Origin: Pseudoalteromonas arabiensis
GTDB lineage: Bacteria > Pseudomonadota > Gammaproteobacteria > Enterobacterales > Alteromonadaceae
Assembly (NCBI RefSeq): GCF_001550155.1
Contig: NZ_LRUF01000026.1
Coordinates: forward strand, 78,410 to 142,409
DNA length: 64,000 nt
Direction: 5' to 3'
The notes below the pieces were generated by a model that was not told the origin of the DNA, made no database searches, and worked only from the letters and a program-made list of their open reading frames with translations. Each line of letters starts with the position of its first letter. Positions within the stretch are counted from its first letter, which is position 1. Both the position numbers and the translations under genes were made by a program. This document shows positions 42,558 to 51,599 of the stretch, one piece after another.

Positions 42558-44978
42558 GTGCTGCCCGTACAAGATATTTACCAATCATTGTTAACGACGA
42601 TACAAAATAACCCTATGGCTTTGCTGCAAGCGCCACCAGGGGCAGGTAAATCAACATGGCTGCCATTAACGCTGATGCAAGCAGGCCACTTCAAGCGGAT
42701 TGTTATGCTTGAACCTAGGCGTTTGGCTGCACGTAACATTGCTCAATACTTGGCGTCTTTACAAAATGAGGGCGTTGGCGAAAGTGTTGGTTTGCGCATT
42801 AGGGGTGAATCAAAAACTAGTAATGCAACCAAGCTGGAAATTGTGACAGAAGGGATGCTGACACGGATGCTACAAAATGACCCTGAGTTAAGCGGTGTCG
42901 ATTTACTTATTTTTGATGAATTTCATGAGCGCTCGATTGCCGCAGACACAGCCCTCGCTTTTGCGCTTGAAACGCAAGCGGCCCTTAGAGACGATTTAAA
43001 AATCTTACTCATGTCGGCCACCTTAGACGGTGAGCGGTACAGTGAGTTTTTTGATTGCCCAATAATATCATCTGAAGGGCGAAGTTACCCAATTGATGAA
43101 ATTTATGTTCCACTTAAAGATGAAAGCCGATGGTTAGAGGATATTCCTGCGGTTATTAAGCAAGCACTCAATGAGCAAACTGGTAGTGCTTTGGTGTTTT
43201 TACCCGGTCAGCGAGAAATTCTACGTGTAAAACAGGCATTGAACGATCTTGCTGATGATTGCGAAGTGTTTACTTTATTTGGTGAACAAAGCAAAGGAGA
43301 GCAACAAGCAGCCATAGCTCCTGCACAACAAGGTAAGCGAAAAGTCGTGCTGACAACAAATGTAGCCGAAACTAGCTTAACGATTGAAGGGATCCGTATT
43401 GTTGTCGATAGCGGTAAGCGCCGCGCAGCCAGCTTCAACTTAAAAACTGGCGTAACTGAACTTGTAACCCAAAGCATCTCTCGTTCCTCTGCGGTACAAC
43501 GTGCAGGCCGTGCAGGGCGTTTAGAAGCTGGTGTGGTATATCGCCTAGGTAGTAAACAAACGTTTGAACGTCGTAACAGCCATGACGCCCCAGAAATTCT
43601 AACAAGTGATATTAGCCAACTACTGCTTGAAACTAAGCAGTGGGGCGCAGCTATTACTGAACTAAACCTTCTTGATGCACCAAGCCCACAGCAAATTAAA
43701 CACGCCACAGCACTTTTAAAAATGCTTGAAGCGCTTGATGAAAATGAAAAGCTAACAAAACTTGGTAGCCAAATGCTTAGTTTTGGGGCGGATATTCGTT
43801 TATCACATATGCTTATTAAGGCTAAGCAACTTCAAGCAAGTATGCCGAGAATTTATGAACTCGCTGCATACTTAGTGGCGCTACTTGAGAGTCGTGTGAG
43901 TATACCTGCTGATCTTAAGCTTGCACTTCACAGCATGCATACAAAGCCTCATCCACTGTTTAAGCAACAATTAAATTATTGGCTATCACGTTTAAACTTG
44001 AAGGCAGTGCGTGAGTTAAATATGCAGCACCTTGCTTTGCTGGTGGCTTTTGCATTTCCAGATCGCTTAGCGAAAAAGCGTGGCAACGGCTATTTGCTCG
44101 CCAATGGCGCGGGGGCCGACTTAAGTGATGAGTTTTGGCATAACGATGACTATCTTGCTATTGCCAGTATGGGCGGCCACAAAGGAAGTCGAATATTTGC
44201 GGCAGTCGCATTTTTACCAGATGAACTTGAAGATCAGTTAGGGCATTTATTTTCAGAGCAAACTCGCTGTGAATACGATGAAAAATCTGGACGTTTTATT
44301 CATCAAGAGGAACTAAAGCTAGGGGCGATTACAGTAGCAAGCCAGCCAAGTAAACAGCCTCTTGATAAAGCCGAGCGCACTAAAGCATGGCTAAATTTGT
44401 TCAATAAAAAAGGTTTTTCACTATTTAATGAGCAAAGTGAAAGTGAGCAATTACTAATTAGAATGAGCTTAGCGAGCAAATTATTGCCGCAGTCATTTCC
44501 AGTTATTAGTCGTGACGAATTGACGACTAATAATCAGTGGCTTGCACCTTTCCTTGATGAGATAAAAAACGTAGAGCAATTAAAAAAGCTTAATTACAGT
44601 GAAGCTTTAAAAAATTGTTTTGATTGGCACCAGCAGAGTTTATTAAATGAGTTGTTGCCGCTGCGTTTAACCGTCCCCAGTGGCTCAAATGTGAGAATTA
44701 CATACCAGCTTGATGGACCTGCAAAGCTGAGTGTACGCATGCAAGAAGTTTATGGCATGACTAGCACACCCTTGCTTGCACAGGGCAAGTTACCCCTTCT
44801 AATGGAGCTATTGTCGCCAGCAAGGCGGCCACTACAACTCACTCAAGATTTAGAGAATTTCTGGCAAACTAGTTATAAAGAAGTACAGAAAGAGATGAAA
44901 GGTCGTTACCCCAAACATTTCTGGCCAGATAACCCAGCTTTAAGTCAGGCAACTAACAAAGTAAAAAGCAAGATGTAA
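42558..44978 (+). CDS. hrpB: HrpB DEAH-family ATP-dependent helicase
   Basis: This 806-residue RNA-helicase-like protein has Walker A GAGKS at 28-32, the Walker B box DEFH at 120-123, SAT (MSATLDG) and motif VI (QRAGRAGR), followed by the HA2 and the C-terminal HrpB domains. Its length is normal and the cellular substrate is not well known. The start is a GTG with AGAGAAAG upstream. It is divergent from csbD and is the first core gene after the accessory pocket. Confidence 0.95.
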   Translation: MLPVQDIYQSLLTTIQNNPMALLQAPPGAGKSTWLPLTLMQAGHFKRIVMLEPRRLAARNIAQYLASLQNEGVGESVGLRIRGESKTSNATKLEIVTEGMLTRMLQNDPELSGVDLLIFDEFHERSIAADTALAFALETQAALRDDLKILLMSATLDGERYSEFFDCPIISSEGRSYPIDEIYVPLKDESRWLEDIPAVIKQALNEQTGSALVFLPGQREILRVKQALNDLADDCEVFTLFGEQSKGEQQAAIAPAQQGKRKVVLTTNVAETSLTIEGIRIVVDSGKRRAASFNLKTGVTELVTQSISRSSAVQRAGRAGRLEAGVVYRLGSKQTFERRNSHDAPEILTSDISQLLLETKQWGAAITELNLLDAPSPQQIKHATALLKMLEALDENEKLTKLGSQMLSFGADIRLSHMLIKAKQLQASMPRIYELAAYLVALLESRVSIPADLKLALHSMHTKPHPLFKQQLNYWLSRLNLKAVRELNMQHLALLVAFAFPDRLAKKRGNGYLLANGAGADLSDEFWHNDDYLAIASMGGHKGSRIFAAVAFLPDELEDQLGHLFSEQTRCEYDEKSGRFIHQEELKLGAITVASQPSKQPLDKAERTKAWLNLFNKKGFSLFNEQSESEQLLIRMSLASKLLPQSFPVISRDELTTNNQWLAPFLDEIKNVEQLKKLNYSEALKNCFDWHQQSLLNELLPLRLTVPSGSNVRITYQLDGPAKLSVRMQEVYGMTSTPLLAQGKLPLLMELLSPARRPLQLTQDLENFWQTSYKEVQKEMKGRYPKHFWPDNPALSQATNKVKSKM

Positions 44979-45027
44979 TCTAACTCGCACTATGTGTTAA
45001 TTCAGAGGAACAGTGTGGTTATAAAGC

Positions 45028-45059
45028 AAAACCCCAGTAACTTAGTTACTGGGGTTTTT
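45028..45059. terminator. Bidirectional terminator between hrpB and the M23 peptidase gene
   Basis: AAAACCCCAGTAAC pairs with GTTACTGGGGTTTT over a TTA loop, with T tract on both strands. Confidence 0.92.
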
Positions 45060-45078
45060 AATTATTCAACTTTAGCGA

Positions 45079-46395
45079 TTACTTGTTAAGTGCCAGTTGT
45101 AGCTCACGATTGCGTTCAAGCTGCGCTAAGAAGTTGTCGGCAATTGGTTTAAACTTAGCTAACTCATCGCGTGGTAGTGGCTCTGACTTAGGCAGTTTAA
45201 CTGTTTTAGGATTGCGGTGAACGCCATTTACTAAAAATTCATAATGTAAATGAGGGCCTGTAACACGACCTGTAGCACCAACGGTACCAATCTTTTGACC
45301 TTGTTTTACTTTTTGACCTGTTTTAACAAGCTTTTTGTTCAAGTGTAAGTATTTAGTCACGTATTGAGTGCCGTGGCTAATAAATACATAGTTACCGTTA
45401 TACTTACTGTAGCCAGCTTTAACCACTTTACCATTACCAGCAGAAACCACCGGTGTCCCCGTACGAGCAGCGTAGTCAATACCATTATGCGGCTTAACAG
45501 TCTTCGTTACTGGATGTAAGCGACGCGGATTAAAGCTTGAGCTGATATATTTAAAGTTAACAGGGGCACGTAAGAATGCTTTTTTCATACTGCGGCCTTC
45601 CGGTGTGTAGAAGTTTCCATCAGTATGACGAATTGCAGAATAGCGTTCGCCTTGGTTGATAAATTCAGCGGCAATTATTTTGCCGTCGCCTATGTACTCG
45701 CCATCAACATAATGCGCTTCGTAAATAAGACCAAACTGGTCGCCTTTACGAATGTCGTTAGCAAAGTCAACATCCCAACCAAAGATGTCAGCAAAATTCA
45801 TTATTTGGCGTTCACTTAACCCAGCGGCGATACCTGAGGTCCAAAAGCTATTGCTGATTTCGCCACCGGCCGACTTACTTAAGGTTTCGATTTCTTTACT
45901 ATCGATTGCCGTGTCGTAGTTACCTTCATCATTTAAAGTAACGTACAGAGTATCGGTTTTTGAAATTACATAACGAAGCTGTGCAAGAGAACCGTCTTCA
46001 GCTGTAGCAAAACTCAAAATTTCACCAGGGTGAATTTTGGTTAATTTACGCGTTTCGGCATTTGTGTTGATTAGTTTATGTAATGTTTGCGCTGAAAAGC
46101 CCGCGCGTTTGAAAATAAGTGCTAGATTATCGCCGTTACGTACTTGATGATCGACAAGGTCGTATTCTGGTAATTTAGCAGCTGCTTGCTCTGAATTTAG
46201 TTCAGTTAGTTTTTCGTTATCATCAACTTTAACTTGTAATTCGTAGCGTTTGCCAATTTCAAGTGCGTCGGCACTGTTATCCTTTGAAGCGGTGGCTTTT
46301 TCTGACGGTAATAATGCTAAGCCGATAATAGCAGAAACCAAACCGAGAATAAGCAGTTTGTGTTTTTTGGGGAGTTTATGCACTACGTGAACCAT
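45079..46395 (-). CDS. mepM: M23 peptidoglycan endopeptidase (MepM-like)
   Basis: This 438-residue murein DD-endopeptidase has an N-terminal membrane anchor (LLILGLVSAIIGLALL), an OapA/LysM-like region (about 85-150) and a C-terminal LytM/M23 domain. Zinc and catalytic residues are visible as His303 and Asp307 (HNGIDYA) and HLHYEF with His382 and His384. It should cut peptide cross-links to allow wall expansion. It is divergent from tyrS and convergent with hrpB. Confidence 0.92.
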   Translation of the reverse strand: MVHVVHKLPKKHKLLILGLVSAIIGLALLPSEKATASKDNSADALEIGKRYELQVKVDDNEKLTELNSEQAAAKLPEYDLVDHQVRNGDNLALIFKRAGFSAQTLHKLINTNAETRKLTKIHPGEILSFATAEDGSLAQLRYVISKTDTLYVTLNDEGNYDTAIDSKEIETLSKSAGGEISNSFWTSGIAAGLSERQIMNFADIFGWDVDFANDIRKGDQFGLIYEAHYVDGEYIGDGKIIAAEFINQGERYSAIRHTDGNFYTPEGRSMKKAFLRAPVNFKYISSSFNPRRLHPVTKTVKPHNGIDYAARTGTPVVSAGNGKVVKAGYSKYNGNYVFISHGTQYVTKYLHLNKKLVKTGQKVKQGQKIGTVGATGRVTGPHLHYEFLVNGVHRNPKTVKLPKSEPLPRDELAKFKPIADNFLAQLERNRELQLALNK

Positions 46396-46793
46396 AACGT
46401 GCCTTTTTCTGCTGTCAAGAAAATTAATTACTAATATTGCAGGATATACCTAAAATAGAGCAAATACCAGTGTTTTGTAGATTTAAACTAGCGCTATTTT
46501 ACGCTAGAATTGCTCAGCGTGTTAATCTTTTTTGGTTAAATTTGCAGCATATGTCTGATGTTAAGCTAAATATGCATTAGTTAACTAAAGTACCTTCATA
46601 AAAATGCAATAACGCGGTATAAAGAACAATCACGCGCGCTGCTCCACTAAGCTGATGCTTAAAATACTTAAGTTGGCTTGCTCTTGGTGCAGCTTTTCTG
46701 GAGCTAACTTGCTAAATTTAATCATTTTTAGCTCTATTTTTAACCCTGATAGGCCACCACGCCCGGTAAGCTGAATTTTTGGAGTAATACACA
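46396..46793. other. Divergent control region between mepM and tyrS
   Basis: About 400 bases without a gene. A candidate sigma70 promoter toward tyrS is TTCATA (46595-46600), 17 nt, TATAAA (46618-46623), giving a leader of about 165 nt. A small hairpin, CTAGCG-N8-CGCTAG, lies at 46488-46507. I see no T-box or other riboswitch. Confidence 0.4.
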
Positions 46794-47993
46794 GTGGATT
46801 TACAAACCGCTCTAGCTGAGATAAAACGCGGTGCAGAAGAGATATTAATTGAAGACGAATTAGTTGAAAAACTAAAGTCTGGTAAAAAGCTTAAAATTAA
46901 AGCGGGTTTCGATCCAACGGCGCCTGATCTGCATTTAGGTCATACAGTTTTAATTAATAAAATGAAAACCTTTCAAGACTTAGGTCATGAGGTTATTTTC
47001 CTTATTGGTGACTTTACTGGCATGATCGGCGACCCAACGGGTAAAAATGTGACGCGTAAGCCGTTAACTCGTGAAGATGTACTTGCTAATGCAGAAACAT
47101 ATAAAGAGCAAGTATTTAAGATTCTAGATCCTGCAAAAACAACGGTTGCATTTAATTCTACTTGGATGGAAAACTTAGGTGCAGCAGGTATGATCAAACT
47201 GGCTGCGCGTCAAACAGTAGCACGTATGCTAGAACGTGATGACTTCAAAAAGCGTTATGCCGGTGGTCAATCAATTGCTATCCACGAATTTTTATACCCA
47301 CTGGTACAAGGGTGGGATTCAGTTGCATTAGAAGCAGATGTTGAGCTTGGCGGTACAGATCAACGTTTCAACCTACTCATGGGCCGAGAGCTACAAAAAG
47401 ATGAAGGTCAAAAACCACAAACAGTGCTAATGATGCCACTGCTTGAAGGTACTGACGGCGTTCAGAAAATGTCTAAGTCATTAGGTAACTACATTGGTAT
47501 TACTGATGAGCCAAACGATATGTTTGGTAAAGTGATGTCTATTAGCGATGAGCTAATGTGGCGCTACTATGACTTATTAAGCGCATTATCAATCGAAGAA
47601 ATTGCAGCTCTTAAACAGCGTGTTGCTGACGGTGCAAACCCGCGCGACATTAAGATTGAATTAGCAAAAGAAATGATTGCTCGTTTCCACAGTGAAGAAG
47701 CGGCAGAAGGTGCTCATCAAGATTTTATTAAGCGTTTTCAAAAAAATGCATTACCAGATGAGATCCCAGAAGTAACAGTAACAATTGCTGAAGACACTGT
47801 ATTTATCACTAATTTATTAAAAGAAGCTAATCTTGTTGCAAGTACGTCTGAGGCTATGCGTATGATCAAACAAGGTGCTGTAAAAATTAATGGTGAAGAA
47901 AAAGTAACAGATACTAAGCTTGAAGTTGCTAAAGGCAGTACTGAAATTTACCAAGTAGGTAAACGTAAGTTTGCTAAAATCACCGTCGCTTAA
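46794..47993 (+). CDS. tyrS: Tyrosyl-tRNA synthetase
   Basis: TyrS, 399 residues, charges tRNA-Tyr. The class I signatures are HLGH at 47-50 and KMSKS at 225-229. The Rossmann catalytic domain is followed by an anticodon-binding part and a C-terminal S4 RNA-binding domain (EAMRMIKQGAVKINGEEKV). The start is a GTG with TTTGGAG upstream. Length places it in the shorter TyrS group. Confidence 0.96.
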   Translation: MDLQTALAEIKRGAEEILIEDELVEKLKSGKKLKIKAGFDPTAPDLHLGHTVLINKMKTFQDLGHEVIFLIGDFTGMIGDPTGKNVTRKPLTREDVLANAETYKEQVFKILDPAKTTVAFNSTWMENLGAAGMIKLAARQTVARMLERDDFKKRYAGGQSIAIHEFLYPLVQGWDSVALEADVELGGTDQRFNLLMGRELQKDEGQKPQTVLMMPLLEGTDGVQKMSKSLGNYIGITDEPNDMFGKVMSISDELMWRYYDLLSALSIEEIAALKQRVADGANPRDIKIELAKEMIARFHSEEAAEGAHQDFIKRFQKNALPDEIPEVTVTIAEDTVFITNLLKEANLVASTSEAMRMIKQGAVKINGEEKVTDTKLEVAKGSTEIYQVGKRKFAKITVA

Positions 47994-48014
47994 GCGTTAA
48001 TAGGGCGTATTATA

Positions 48015-48039
48015 AAAACCAGCCTCGGCTGGTTTTTTT
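48015..48039 (+). terminator. Terminator of tyrS
   Basis: AAAACCAGC pairs with GCTGGTTTT over CTCG and is followed by a run of seven T residues. Confidence 0.9.
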
Positions 48040-48046
48040 GTATTTG

Positions 48047-49000
48047 TTAAGCAAAAGCTAGAAATGTGATTATCTCAATACAGATGATAAATAGTAGCCA
48101 AAATGCTTTAGCCTGATTTAGTCGGCTTATAAGAATTGGAATGTCATCTGCACTGGGTAATCGCTCCGTACCTACACGCATTTTATTAAAGCGCACACCT
48201 TTGTATAAAGCGGGCCCCCCTAGTTGCACACCCAGTGATGCCGCACTTACGCTGAGTAGCCAGCCAGTATTAGTTTGGTAAAAATGGCGTCCATAATGTT
48301 TAATGTAATGCAGGCTTTGTTTACTCGCATTTGTTGCTGCAAGTGTAATGGCTAGGAGTCGAATAGGTATCCACTCAAGTACAAATAACAGTTTAGCAAT
48401 GGGTAGTAAAAAAGGGCTGTCAGGTAATTGTTTTTCACGCCATGCTTGGTGAATAAGGGTTAATAAACGGTAAGTCAGGCATATTATTGCGCCGCCGACT
48501 AAGTAAAAAAAGATCACGGCAAAATACTGCCGTGCGCTTTGTAGCAGCAAAGACTCCATGCATGCCTTACAAATCCCAGGAGCTGATAGACGAGATACAT
48601 CTCGTGCAACTAAACCTGAGAGTAATTCTCTGGCAGCCGCTTTCTGATTTTTTTTAACTAAGCGCGCAATTCGAAGTGACTTCTTTTCTTGTCCGCGGCT
48701 ATTGAGTAATAAGTAAAGAATTAGCCCGCTGAGCAGCTCAGGATAAAAGGCAAACTCTAAAAACAACATGACCAGTACGACAATCAGCAAAGTTGTAAGC
48801 GTAAATGCAAGTATCGACGATAAATACTGATAGCTTCTTGGGTTATGTTGATCGTAAAGGCGATCGCCAAGTGAAGAAAAAATAACACTCAGCAATGTAT
48901 TGGGGTGATACCAGCTTACTAAAGGGAAAAAGCGCTCAGCAAGGAGCGCTATAAAAAATACAATAATGTCCAAATGGGTTTGAACAAAACTTGCAATCAC
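48047..49000 (-). CDS. CobD/CbiB (AmpE-like) family membrane protein
   Basis: This 317-residue integral membrane protein has four or five hydrophobic segments (IIVFFIALLAERFFPLV; LLIVVLVMLFLEFAF; FAVIFFYLVGGAIICLTYRLL) and the CbiB-like NxxxVRFNKMRVG-type end (GVRFNKMRVG). CbiB joins aminopropanol to cobyrinic acid, but there are no cobalamin synthesis genes here, and AmpE proteins share the fold. The true substrate is uncertain. It lies one base after mtnN, indicating one operon. Confidence 0.72.
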   Translation of the reverse strand: MIASFVQTHLDIIVFFIALLAERFFPLVSWYHPNTLLSVIFSSLGDRLYDQHNPRSYQYLSSILAFTLTTLLIVVLVMLFLEFAFYPELLSGLILYLLLNSRGQEKKSLRIARLVKKNQKAAARELLSGLVARDVSRLSAPGICKACMESLLLQSARQYFAVIFFYLVGGAIICLTYRLLTLIHQAWREKQLPDSPFLLPIAKLLFVLEWIPIRLLAITLAATNASKQSLHYIKHYGRHFYQTNTGWLLSVSAASLGVQLGGPALYKGVRFNKMRVGTERLPSADDIPILISRLNQAKAFWLLFIICIEIITFLAFA

Positions 49001-49001
49001 C

Positions 49002-49709
49002 TTATAAACTCACCGACGTTAGTTTCTCTAGTAGAGCAACAACCATTTTAGATGAGTTAATAGAGGCAGTTTCGATGTACTCTTCAAATGATTGTGGAGA
49101 CTCTTTACCAGCAATATCAGACATAGAGCGGATAACCACAAAAGGAGTGTCTAGTGAGTAACAGGCTTGAGCAATTGCTGCGCCTTCCATTTCAACTGCA
49201 AGCATGGTTGGGAAGTCTGCACGTGCTTTATCGATTCGCACCGGATCACACATAAATGAATCGCCTGTACAGATTAGACCAATCATGGTTTTTACATCGC
49301 TGATTTGGCTTACGCTTTGCTCAGCAGCTTCAATTAATTTAGGATGTGCAGCAAAACCTGCTGGCATTTGTGGTACTTGGCCAATTTCGTAACCAAAGGC
49401 TGTTACATCAACATCGTGGTGACGAATTTCAGATGAAATAACGACATCACCCACGTTAAGAGAAGCCTCAAAGCCGCCAGCTGAACCTGTGTTAATCACA
49501 CAATCTGGAGTGAAGTTGTCAATTAAAAGCGTAGTAGCAACTGCAGAAGCAACCTTACCAATGCCTGATTGTACAAGTGTAACAGTATGGCCTGCTAACT
49601 CACCTGTATAAAATGTGAATCCAGCTTTTGTCATGACACTTGGGTTAACCATGGTTTCGCGTAAAATTTTTACTTCAGGCTCCATCGCGCCAATAATACC
49701 AACATGCAT
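49002..49709 (-). CDS. mtnN: 5'-methylthioadenosine/S-adenosylhomocysteine nucleosidase
   Basis: MtnN (Pfs), 235 residues, cleaves adenine from methylthioadenosine and S-adenosylhomocysteine. The N-terminus GIIGAMEPEV carries the catalytic-region Glu, VEMEGAAIAQ holds the ribose-binding Glu, and SMSDIAG holds the catalytic Asp. It recycles the product of methyltransferases and so complements MetH. It leads an operon with the CobD-like gene. Confidence 0.96.
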   Translation of the reverse strand: MHVGIIGAMEPEVKILRETMVNPSVMTKAGFTFYTGELAGHTVTLVQSGIGKVASAVATTLLIDNFTPDCVINTGSAGGFEASLNVGDVVISSEIRHHDVDVTAFGYEIGQVPQMPAGFAAHPKLIEAAEQSVSQISDVKTMIGLICTGDSFMCDPVRIDKARADFPTMLAVEMEGAAIAQACYSLDTPFVVIRSMSDIAGKESPQSFEEYIETASINSSKMVVALLEKLTSVSL

Positions 49710-49779
49710 AATATTTGTTTCCTTAGATTGAATAGGGTGATTATATACCCAACCTTGAGTAGTTACGAGAATTCAGCAA

Positions 49780-49816
49780 GTGTAAAAACAAAAAAGCAGA
49801 CTTAAAGTCTGCTTTT
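49780..49816 (-). terminator. Terminator of the DUF2726 gene
   Basis: On the minus strand AAAAGCAGACT pairs with AGTCTGCTTTT around a TTA loop and is followed by TTGTTTTTACA. The stem is symmetrical, so it may also act weakly on the other strand. Confidence 0.85.
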
Positions 49817-49833
49817 GCCAAAATTATGACACG

Positions 49834-50427
49834 CTATATTTCTGCCAATGCTGTTGAGTGAGCTTTTGCCTGAGAAGGCGACAACACGGCTGGTTTTGTT
49901 ACGCGGTTGCGAGTGGGCCTTAGTGGCGCTGCGCTAGGTTTACCAAGTTTAAACATAATCGCATCACGTACTTCTTTAGGTTGGTAACCCGCTTTTACTT
50001 TCATGCGGATATGTGGAATACCTGCTGCTTCAAGCGCACCACTTACAAACCAATCACGCTGCGCTTTGTGCCCATCCTTGTTGGTGTTATTAACAAGATC
50101 AACTGCGGCAACAATGGTGAGCTTATCTTTATCAATTAAGACATAGTCTAATTGCTTGTTTTTGGCTTTAGTAATAGCAGCACGTTTAGCTTTCGGCGAA
50201 AGCCCTTGTTTGCAGTCAATTAAGTCGATGAGTTTAACACGACTTACAATCTTATATTGATCGCCAACTGCACGTTCAAGAAGGTGTAAAAACGCACTCT
50301 CTACTTGTGTAAATACACTTTGTTTACGAGTGAAAGGGTATGGGTTTCCGCCATCATCTGTATACTTTGACGCAACAACAGAAGCCCCTACGACTAAAAC
50401 TAAAATTGATAATAAAGCGAATTCCAT
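49834..50427 (-). CDS. DUF2726 domain protein
   Basis: This 197-residue protein has one N-terminal transmembrane helix (FALLSILVLVVGASVVA) and a DUF2726 domain (about 40-165), including LDYVLIDKDKLTIVAAVDL. The domain resembles restriction-endonuclease-like folds, but the function is unknown. The ATG at 50427 has GGAG 7 nt upstream; the longer frame to 50472 lacks one. It has its own terminator. Confidence 0.8.
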   Translation of the reverse strand: MEFALLSILVLVVGASVVASKYTDDGGNPYPFTRKQSVFTQVESAFLHLLERAVGDQYKIVSRVKLIDLIDCKQGLSPKAKRAAITKAKNKQLDYVLIDKDKLTIVAAVDLVNNTNKDGHKAQRDWFVSGALEAAGIPHIRMKVKAGYQPKEVRDAIMFKLGKPSAAPLRPTRNRVTKPAVLSPSQAKAHSTALAEI

Positions 50428-50504
50428 CTGGTAACTCCACAACAACAAATTGACACTGAATTGTATTAGCAATTTATGTGCCTAAGTTGTGAGGAGTTAC
50501 TGAA

Positions 50505-51437
50505 TTAAGCGGTATATCCGTTGGCAACACCTTTTACCGCAATGGCAACGGCGTCATGTGCATGCAAAGATTCATAGTGATTGATTTGCAACCAATAATC
50601 AGCGTAGCTTTGTGCCTCAAGCAGGGCTTTAATTTTACGGGCAGCGTCTTCACAAAACATCAGGTTTTGACCATTTAAGCGAGCAAATTCTTGCTCATCT
50701 TCACGTTTTACCGCCGCTTGTACTGGTGTTTTCAGTTCGCTTTCAATGGCATCTATTAAACCAACAACATCAAAGCTCTCAATCTTGCTATCAAGCTTCA
50801 CTTTTACATTGGCAATCGAACGTTGTGAGTGTGGTGTTGCTACTATTCCCTCTGTGCTGCCAAGCCACTCATGGACAGCTTGTTTATCAAGTTGACTGTC
50901 AGTAAATTTTTCAGCAAAGGCATTTTGAATTAACTGACGAGCAAGGGCCGCTGAGCATGGGCAAGTTGATGAGTAAGTAACATCAACCATTAATTCAAAG
51001 CTTAAGGTGCCTTGGTTTATTTTTGATATAAGATGAATAGGGTAGTTTTTCCAGCCAACTTTGCCACTTAACAGTGATTTACGACGCAGCGGCAGTTCAA
51101 ACTTAAACTCAATTTGTGCTCGGTCGCTCAAATCATCATGGCTAGTAATAAAAGCATCGAGTGCTTGTGCTAATGTCTGCGGGTTAACGTGTTGCTCAGT
51201 CGATAAGGTATCAAGCGCCAAAAATAATCGCGACATATGGATGCCTTTGGCATCTTCTTTGTATAAGTTTACAAAAGCACGTGCCTTGGCAATCACATTT
51301 ATAGGGGCAATATTGTGAGATTCAAAAATAAAAGGGAGCTCAATTTCACCCATGCCAACCCAGTCTAATTTACCAGTTTGTAAAGCAGGTGCTGTATCAG
51401 CAATGTCAGGCATTGTGGTTTGCATGGTTATACTCAT
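50505..51437 (-). CDS. folE2: GTP cyclohydrolase FolE2 (type IB)
   Basis: FolE2 (310 residues from ATG 51437) converts GTP to dihydroneopterin triphosphate for folate and queuosine synthesis and can use metals other than zinc. The conserved ELPFIF, LFLALDTL and cysteine motif STCPCSAALARQL are present. The frame extends to 51578, but the extra 47 residues are unlike the family. It is divergent from arcB. Such paralogues are often Zur-regulated, but I cannot see a clear Zur box. Confidence 0.93.
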   Translation of the reverse strand: MSITMQTTMPDIADTAPALQTGKLDWVGMGEIELPFIFESHNIAPINVIAKARAFVNLYKEDAKGIHMSRLFLALDTLSTEQHVNPQTLAQALDAFITSHDDLSDRAQIEFKFELPLRRKSLLSGKVGWKNYPIHLISKINQGTLSFELMVDVTYSSTCPCSAALARQLIQNAFAEKFTDSQLDKQAVHEWLGSTEGIVATPHSQRSIANVKVKLDSKIESFDVVGLIDAIESELKTPVQAAVKREDEQEFARLNGQNLMFCEDAARKIKALLEAQSYADYWLQINHYESLHAHDAVAIAVKGVANGYTA

Positions 51438-51599
51438 TTCTTTGCAGTTATTAAAGCGCGGTAGTTTACATGAAAAAATATAAAAAATCGGCGTTGATGA
51501 AAAAATTCTGTGTTTATCGCACAATATGAATATTTCTAAAGGAATAGTGGTAAAATTAACTATGCTGTTTTTTTTCAATTATGTGCCTAAGCTTTATCT

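Noticed and set aside
43208..43708. 166-codon minus-strand ORF inside hrpB
   Set aside because: Shadow ORF; the plus-strand frame encodes conserved helicase motifs here.
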